A stretch of 44,004 bases of DNA, taken from contig NZ_JABCQF010000015.1 in assembly GCF_015244705.1 (NCBI RefSeq), forward strand, positions 1 through 44,004, in the 5' to 3' direction. Below the pieces are notes generated by a model. The model worked only from the letters and a program-made list of their open reading frames with translations, was not told the DNA's origin and did no database searches. The translations under genes were made by a program, and so were the position numbers. The stretch is from Gluconobacter potus (GTDB taxonomy: Bacteria; Pseudomonadota; Alphaproteobacteria; Acetobacterales; Acetobacteraceae). The number at the start of each line of letters is the position of its first letter. The stretch's first letter is position 1. Positions 40,249 through 44,004 of the stretch are shown here, piece by piece.

Positions 40249-41559
40249 ATGAAGCAGGCTTATGAAAAGGTTTGTGCTGTCATTGATGCGGAGCAGGACT
40301 GGGCGATTCTGCAAAGTCAGGCCATCGTGCGCATTCCCTCGATTAATCCCAAGTTCCAGATCGCAGACGGTCTGAACCGTGAGGCCGATGTTCAGGCGTA
40401 TCTTGCTGGCCTGCTGGAAGAGATCGGTCTGAGCACCGAGCGATATGATGTGTTCCCCGGCAGGCCCAATCTGATCGCCAGCCTGGCCGGAGAGGACGAA
40501 ACGTCCCTGATGCTAAACGGTCATATCGATGTGGTGCCTGCGGGGGATGCCGGAACCTGGTCGATGCCACCCTTTTCCGGTGACATTGCGAAGGGTTGTC
40601 TGTGGGGAAGGGGCGCCACTGACATGAAGAGTGGCGTCATCGCCATGATCGCTGCGCTAAGGGCCGTTCTCAGGGCTGGATACCGACCCCGGGGGCGTGT
40701 GGACGTTCACAGTGTCGTTGATGAGGAAGCCGGCGGGTTCGGGGCAATTCATGCAGCGGCAAATTTTCCGAAATGTCGTGCCGGGATCATCACGGAAACG
40801 ACTTACGGCAACATCCTGCCAGCGGAGGGCGGTCTGGAATGGGTCCGGGTGGTCATCCCGGGCCGGGCTGCCCATTCAGCATGGCGTTACACATCGCTTT
40901 ACCCGCTGGCTGAGGCACCGTCCCGAACGCCGGGCGTCAGTGCTGTAGATCTTGGCGCGCGCTTCCTGATTGCACTTGGCGAACTGGAACGTGACTGGGC
41001 CATGACCAAAAGCCATCCTCTCCTGCCACCAGGGATGAATACGTTGCACGCGGGTGTGATCCGTGCGGGAGCGTTCGCTGGACCAAATGGCGTGCCGACA
41101 ATGATGGAAAATCCGGCCATCACGCCAGACTGTTGCGCAATTGATATTGATCTGAAGTTTCTGCCGAACGAGAAAAGTGCGGATGTTCGTACCGAATTCG
41201 AGGCATTCGTCAATCGTTTTGCGCAGAACTACGCCTGGCTGCGGGACCATCCTCCCAAGGTGATCTGGGAGCTTGGGGGCCTGCATTTTGAACCTATGAA
41301 CACGCCTGTCGAGCATCCACTGGTGCAGTCTCTGGTTTCGGGCAGAAAGGCGCTGGGGCTGGATGTGGACATTACGGGGTTCATCGCCGTTTCCGACGCT
41401 GCCCATTATGCCGCGCATGGTATTCCCTGTGTAATCTATGGATGTTCGGGAAACAATGCCCACGGCATAGACGAATATGTAACGCTTGAGAGTATCACAG
41501 AGACAACAAAGGTTCTGGCGTATAGCATCATGAAATGGTGCGGTATTCACGGCATATGA
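40249..41559 (+). CDS. M20-family amidohydrolase / deacylase (ArgE/DapE type)
   Basis: This 436-residue protein has dizinc-site motifs in order: GHIDVVPAG (His92), GRGATDMKSG (Asp125, bridging), DEEAGG (Glu159/160), a later TETTYG stretch and C-terminal DAAHYAAHGIPCVIYG. The dimerisation insert lies between about 205 and 335. The family removes N-acyl groups from amino acids (acetyl, succinyl, formyl). It begins the plus-strand operon, opposite a GS-like ligase, and is coupled to an RpiR regulator by an ATGA overlap. Substrate not determined; N-acyl or N-formyl amino acid deacylation fits the N-formylglutamate amidohydrolase two genes on. Confidence 0.87.
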   Translation: MKQAYEKVCAVIDAEQDWAILQSQAIVRIPSINPKFQIADGLNREADVQAYLAGLLEEIGLSTERYDVFPGRPNLIASLAGEDETSLMLNGHIDVVPAGDAGTWSMPPFSGDIAKGCLWGRGATDMKSGVIAMIAALRAVLRAGYRPRGRVDVHSVVDEEAGGFGAIHAAANFPKCRAGIITETTYGNILPAEGGLEWVRVVIPGRAAHSAWRYTSLYPLAEAPSRTPGVSAVDLGARFLIALGELERDWAMTKSHPLLPPGMNTLHAGVIRAGAFAGPNGVPTMMENPAITPDCCAIDIDLKFLPNEKSADVRTEFEAFVNRFAQNYAWLRDHPPKVIWELGGLHFEPMNTPVEHPLVQSLVSGRKALGLDVDITGFIAVSDAAHYAAHGIPCVIYGCSGNNAHGIDEYVTLESITETTKVLAYSIMKWCGIHGI

Positions 41560-42410
41560 CAGAAAAATTCACATCCATCCGGGACGAACTGATCGAGAGA
41601 AGTTCTGGATTGACGCGCTCTGAACTCAAGGTCGTTCGGGTTCTCGTCGATAATTATCCGTTGGCAGTTACGGGCTCAATGTCTTCACTGGCCCGGCAGG
41701 CTCATGTGAGCGATCCGACCGTCATGCGGGCCGTGTCGAAGCTGGGGTTCGAAAACTACCAGGAGCTGAAAGCGGCCATTCTCGAGGAACTCGATGATGG
41801 TCGTTTTTCTCCATTGCGGGTACTCCAGGGAAAGGATGCCAGGTCTTTCCGTTCCGACGAAGTGCATAACATGTTTCTTGAGGGGATCATTGCCAATCTT
41901 CAGACGATGCATGACGGGTATCTGCCTCCGAATTTTCACGGTGCAATGGAGTTGCTGGGAAGACGCAGGCGGTATGTCTACTGTTTGGGAGGACGATCCA
42001 GCAAGCATCTCGCGGGTTTGCTGCAAGGGCATTTGATCCAGGCCCGATCAGGCGTCTTTCATATTGGTGGCGGCCCGGCGGATCTCATTGATCTTCTTGC
42101 AGATTTTACCGAGAACGACACACTGGCCGTGTTCGATTATCGTCGCTATCAGGAGGATATCATTGCTTTTGCGCGGTCCGCGTATGAGCGGGGTGTTCGC
42201 ATCCTGCTATTCACTGACATGTGGCAGTCTCCTATTGCCGCATTCGCCAATGTGACGCTGAGCGCTCCGATCGCGACCATCTCTCCATTCGATACTCTCA
42301 TTCCAGGACTGGCACAGATTGAAGCGCTGTTCGCTGCCATCATGGCGGATCCGGAAAGCAGGGTTCAGGAACGACTGGAAGATATCGAGAGGGTACGCAG
42401 GAAGCTTTAG
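41556..42410 (+). CDS. RpiR-family transcriptional regulator (HTH plus SIS domain)
   Basis: The protein has 284 residues from ATG 41556, which overlaps the M20 stop as ATGA; a start at 41535 is less likely. The N-terminal HTH (about 20-75: LTRSELKVVRVLVDNYP, SSLARQAHVSDPTVMRAVSKLGFENYQELK) is classic RpiR/MurR. The C-terminal SIS domain (about 120-270) starts YVYCLGGRSSKHLAGLLQGHL, where the usual GxGxS reads GGRSS. SIS domains usually bind sugar phosphates, but RpiR members with catabolic amidohydrolases respond to other ligands. It probably controls both operons of this locus. Confidence 0.9.
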   Translation: MTEKFTSIRDELIERSSGLTRSELKVVRVLVDNYPLAVTGSMSSLARQAHVSDPTVMRAVSKLGFENYQELKAAILEELDDGRFSPLRVLQGKDARSFRSDEVHNMFLEGIIANLQTMHDGYLPPNFHGAMELLGRRRRYVYCLGGRSSKHLAGLLQGHLIQARSGVFHIGGGPADLIDLLADFTENDTLAVFDYRRYQEDIIAFARSAYERGVRILLFTDMWQSPIAAFANVTLSAPIATISPFDTLIPGLAQIEALFAAIMADPESRVQERLEDIERVRRKL

Positions 42411-42489
42411 GCATTCACTGGAAATTCAATCATTTCATTTACTGGTGTTGGCAGTGCGCCTGGATCATCCGGTTATTTAAAGGATAGAT

Positions 42490-43272
42490 ATGATACTGAG
42501 AGCTGTGTTGGATCGGTCTGAAAATTCAGGGGCTGAAGCTGTAGAGATCGTTAATCCATCTGGAAAATCTCCCTATGTTCTTCTGTGCGAACATGCCTCG
42601 TCATCAATTCCATCTTCCTATGCGAACCTGGGGCTGTCGGTAGAGGAACGGTTGCGCCATATCGCATGGGATATCGGTGCCCGGGCGGTTGCTGTTGAAT
42701 TGTCACGACAGCTCGATGCCGTTCTTATTCTGGGAACAGTATCGCGCCTTGTCATTGATCTCAACAGGCCATTGCATAGTTCGAGTTCGATCCCGACAGT
42801 AAGTGAATTGACCGTTATTCCGGGTAATAAGGATCTGTCTGATATCGAGCGGCAAGAGCGCCAGAGGCGCTGGTTCCATCCATTCCATGACGCTGTAACG
42901 CGCATTCTGGACCAGCGGCAGGCAGTGAAAGAGCCGACGCTACTGCTTGGAATCCACAGTTTTACCGCAGTATTCAAAGGGGAGCAGAGGTTGTGGCCAG
43001 CGGGAATCCTGTTTGACAAGGCAACAGTCTATGCCGAAGCCTTCATCAAGGCCCTTCATGAGGCTTCTGGCGATCCGGTCGTCGGAAATTTTCCTTATGT
43101 GATCGAATTTGATGAAGATTATGCGGTGCCGGTTCATGGCGACGGGCGCGATATTCCTGCATGTCTTGTTGAAATTCGGCAGGATCTGCTGACGGAGAAG
43201 CATCAAACGTACCGATGGGCATCCTTCTTGGCGCAGGCTGCTTTGAAAGTTCAGGGCCAGCTGTTGTGCTGA
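42490..43272 (+). CDS. N-formylglutamate amidohydrolase family protein
   Basis: This 260-residue protein of the FGase (HutG-type) family contains PYVLLCEHASSSIP with the metal-binding Glu-His, HIAWDIGARAVAVELSRQLDA, VIDLNRP, LLLGIHSFTAVF and a C-terminal LVEIRQDLL. Family enzymes hydrolyse N-formylglutamate to glutamate and formate, but divergent members take other N-acyl or polyamine-like substrates. No other histidine-degradation gene is nearby, so a role in that pathway is unlikely; it more likely works with the M20 amidohydrolase and GS-like ligase. It lies 79 bases after the RpiR gene and is closed by a terminator. Confidence 0.85.
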   Translation: MILRAVLDRSENSGAEAVEIVNPSGKSPYVLLCEHASSSIPSSYANLGLSVEERLRHIAWDIGARAVAVELSRQLDAVLILGTVSRLVIDLNRPLHSSSSIPTVSELTVIPGNKDLSDIERQERQRRWFHPFHDAVTRILDQRQAVKEPTLLLGIHSFTAVFKGEQRLWPAGILFDKATVYAEAFIKALHEASGDPVVGNFPYVIEFDEDYAVPVHGDGRDIPACLVEIRQDLLTEKHQTYRWASFLAQAALKVQGQLLC

Positions 43273-43291
43273 TGCGTTATATTAATACGTT

Positions 43292-43325
43292 TGAAACCCC
43301 TGTAGCGGTTTCAGTCTGTTTTTTT
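43292..43325 (+). terminator. Rho-independent terminator after the amidohydrolase gene
   Basis: TGAAACC (43292-43298) pairs with GGTTTCA (43307-43313) around an 8-base loop, followed by GTCTG and seven T residues. It closes the M20-RpiR-amidohydrolase operon before the decayed IS. Confidence 0.75.
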
Positions 43326-43329
43326 GCGG

Positions 43330-43826
43330 GATTCTTCGGCTCTGGCGTGATGGAATGACCGGCAGGATTCCGTGGATCCGTAGATCCTGAGAGGATATCC
43401 CTGACTGTCACATCGGGCGTGAACCTTGCTCGTAAAGTCACTGCGTGATCGACTAAAAAATTCCAGGCGAGTTCCCCTTTTGCGCCGCTGACCGGTGATT
43501 GAGCAGGGATTACTGTGCTTTTGACCCTATTCTGTCCCTCACTGATCAGGCGAAAATCCATCAACGTTTGCCGCAGGGCATCCCAGAGATCCTGTTCGGT
43601 CTAACGGTGAAATCGGACATACACGGAGCATGCCATTGAGGAACAGGTGGTTGTCTTCAGTTGACCGGGTCCAACATCTGTGTCCGGGTGGCAGAAGCAG
43701 ACCAATAATCGCCCATTCCTGATCCACCAGATCGCCTCAGGCCATGCCGGTTCCACGACGCTGCCGAGTCAAAGCAACCAGCGGAACAGCTCTCACCCCA
43801 TACCAATAGGTCTTTTGTCAACGTGA
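43330..43826 (-). mobile_element. Decayed IS5-family element with N-terminal transposase remnant
   Basis: It ends at 43808-43826 with AGGTCTTTTGTCAACGTGA, the exact reverse complement of the repeat at 28049-28067. Minus-strand pieces match the transposase at 27193-27971: DQEWAIIGLLLPP, EDNHLFLNGML, GAKGEL...FTSKVHARCDSQG-like frames, and HGILPVIPSR. Several frameshifts, a roughly 60-base deletion in the N-terminal part and loss of the C-terminal coding end make it non-functional. The frames at 43277-43564 and 43539-43727 are parts of this remnant, not genes. Confidence 0.75.
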
Positions 43827-44004
43827 TTTAAACATCTAAATCGGGACATATTCACAACCGGCTTGATCTGGTCGCATGTTCTCCATTTTAGACAGCAGAC
43901 CTGCGGAAAGGTCTTTGGAGATGGACAAGAGGGGGCTTTATGCCATCATCCGGCGAGTTCTGTTCCCTGACTGTGGAAAATAAATCGCATGAGCCTGTGT
44001 TTCA
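43827..44004. other. Sequence outside the IS remnant, no gene recognised
   Basis: The flank begins TTTAAAC, so the possible target site is TTAA, not CTAG as at the other bracket. A 20-codon frame at 43921-43983 has no family signs. Nothing else can be supported up to the window edge. Confidence 0.5.

Noticed and set aside
43277-43727. Two small minus-strand proteins after the amidohydrolase gene
   Set aside because: Both are fragments of a decayed IS5 transposase with frameshifts and deletions, and the first overlaps a terminator.
28049-43826. Classical composite transposon
   Set aside because: Neither end is a complete IS, no transposase of this type is intact, and the flanking target bases differ (CTAG against TTAA), so present-day mobility as a composite is unsupported; only the bracketing is reported.
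1-44004. tRNA, rRNA, CRISPR or riboswitch features
   Set aside because: I saw no cloverleaf with TTCGA-type arm, no rRNA sequence, no evenly spaced repeats and no recognisable riboswitch core; a covariance-model search would be needed to exclude small RNAs.

Overview
The window looks like chromosomal accessory DNA from an acetic acid bacterium (Acetobacteraceae, probably Gluconobacter, Acetobacter or a relative). The reasons are the GC-rich alphaproteobacterial coding style, the TonB receptors heading catabolic operons, and an IS5-family element of the IS1031/IS12528 kind common in these bacteria. The genus is inference. No rRNA, tRNA, CRISPR array or phage genes were seen.

Region A (1-13.4 kb). 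The tail of a D-2-hydroxyacid dehydrogenase gene ends at a strong hairpin terminator. A hyuA-hyuB pair (hydantoinase/oxoprolinase type) is divergent from a MarR-like regulator. A long minus-strand operon then runs TonB receptor > ACS-type MFS > pxpB > pxpC > pxpA > accB > accC > a biotinyl-domain protein without its lysine. Most of its junctions are ATGA overlaps. It combines 5-oxoprolinase subunits with a biotin carboxylase and its carrier but no acetyl-CoA carboxyltransferase, so the parts list resembles a split urea-carboxylase-type enzyme.

Region B (13.4-27.2 kb). Two paralogous LysR regulators flank a CapA-family protein. An M24 hydrolase is divergent from a GntR/FCD regulator, which heads a plus-strand operon: class I amidotransferase > PotD-like binding protein > second M24 protein > fused two-domain permease > PotA-like ATPase. 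A second TonB receptor, paralogous to the first, follows. Both M24 proteins lack most metal ligands and resemble creatinase or ectoine-hydrolase-type enzymes. The region ends in the fossil of a third LysR gene.

Region C (27.2-28.2 kb). A complete IS5-family element (847 bp, CTAG target duplication, transposase read through a -1 frameshift) lies between the LysR fossil and the end fragment of another IS.

Region D (28.2-34.3 kb). This is a lysine/pipecolate catabolic operon: LysR divergent from hglS (2-oxoadipate dioxygenase/decarboxylase) > amaA (pipecolate oxidase) > amaB (piperideine-6-carboxylate dehydrogenase). The operon ends in a decayed ornithine cyclodeaminase/mu-crystallin-family gene, probably a former ketimine reductase.

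Region E (34.4-43.3 kb). A divergent locus of unknown substrate. On the minus strand: isochorismatase-fold hydrolase > glutamine-synthetase-like ligase > TonB receptor > MFS. On the plus strand: M20 amidohydrolase > RpiR regulator > N-formylglutamate amidohydrolase, closed by a good terminator. A decayed IS5 remnant follows, with the same 19-bp terminal repeat as the fragment at 28.05 kb. Regions D and E are therefore bracketed by outward-facing IS ends.

Overall, the window is a string of uptake-plus-catabolism modules for amino-acid-derived amides and lactams (5-oxoproline, pipecolate, N-acyl or gamma-glutamyl compounds). Three are topped by a TonB receptor and each has its own regulator. 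The strongest candidates for new biology are the Pxp/Acc operon with its pseudo-carrier, the M24 ABC-transporter locus and the GS/hydrolase/M20/N-formylglutamate amidohydrolase locus.
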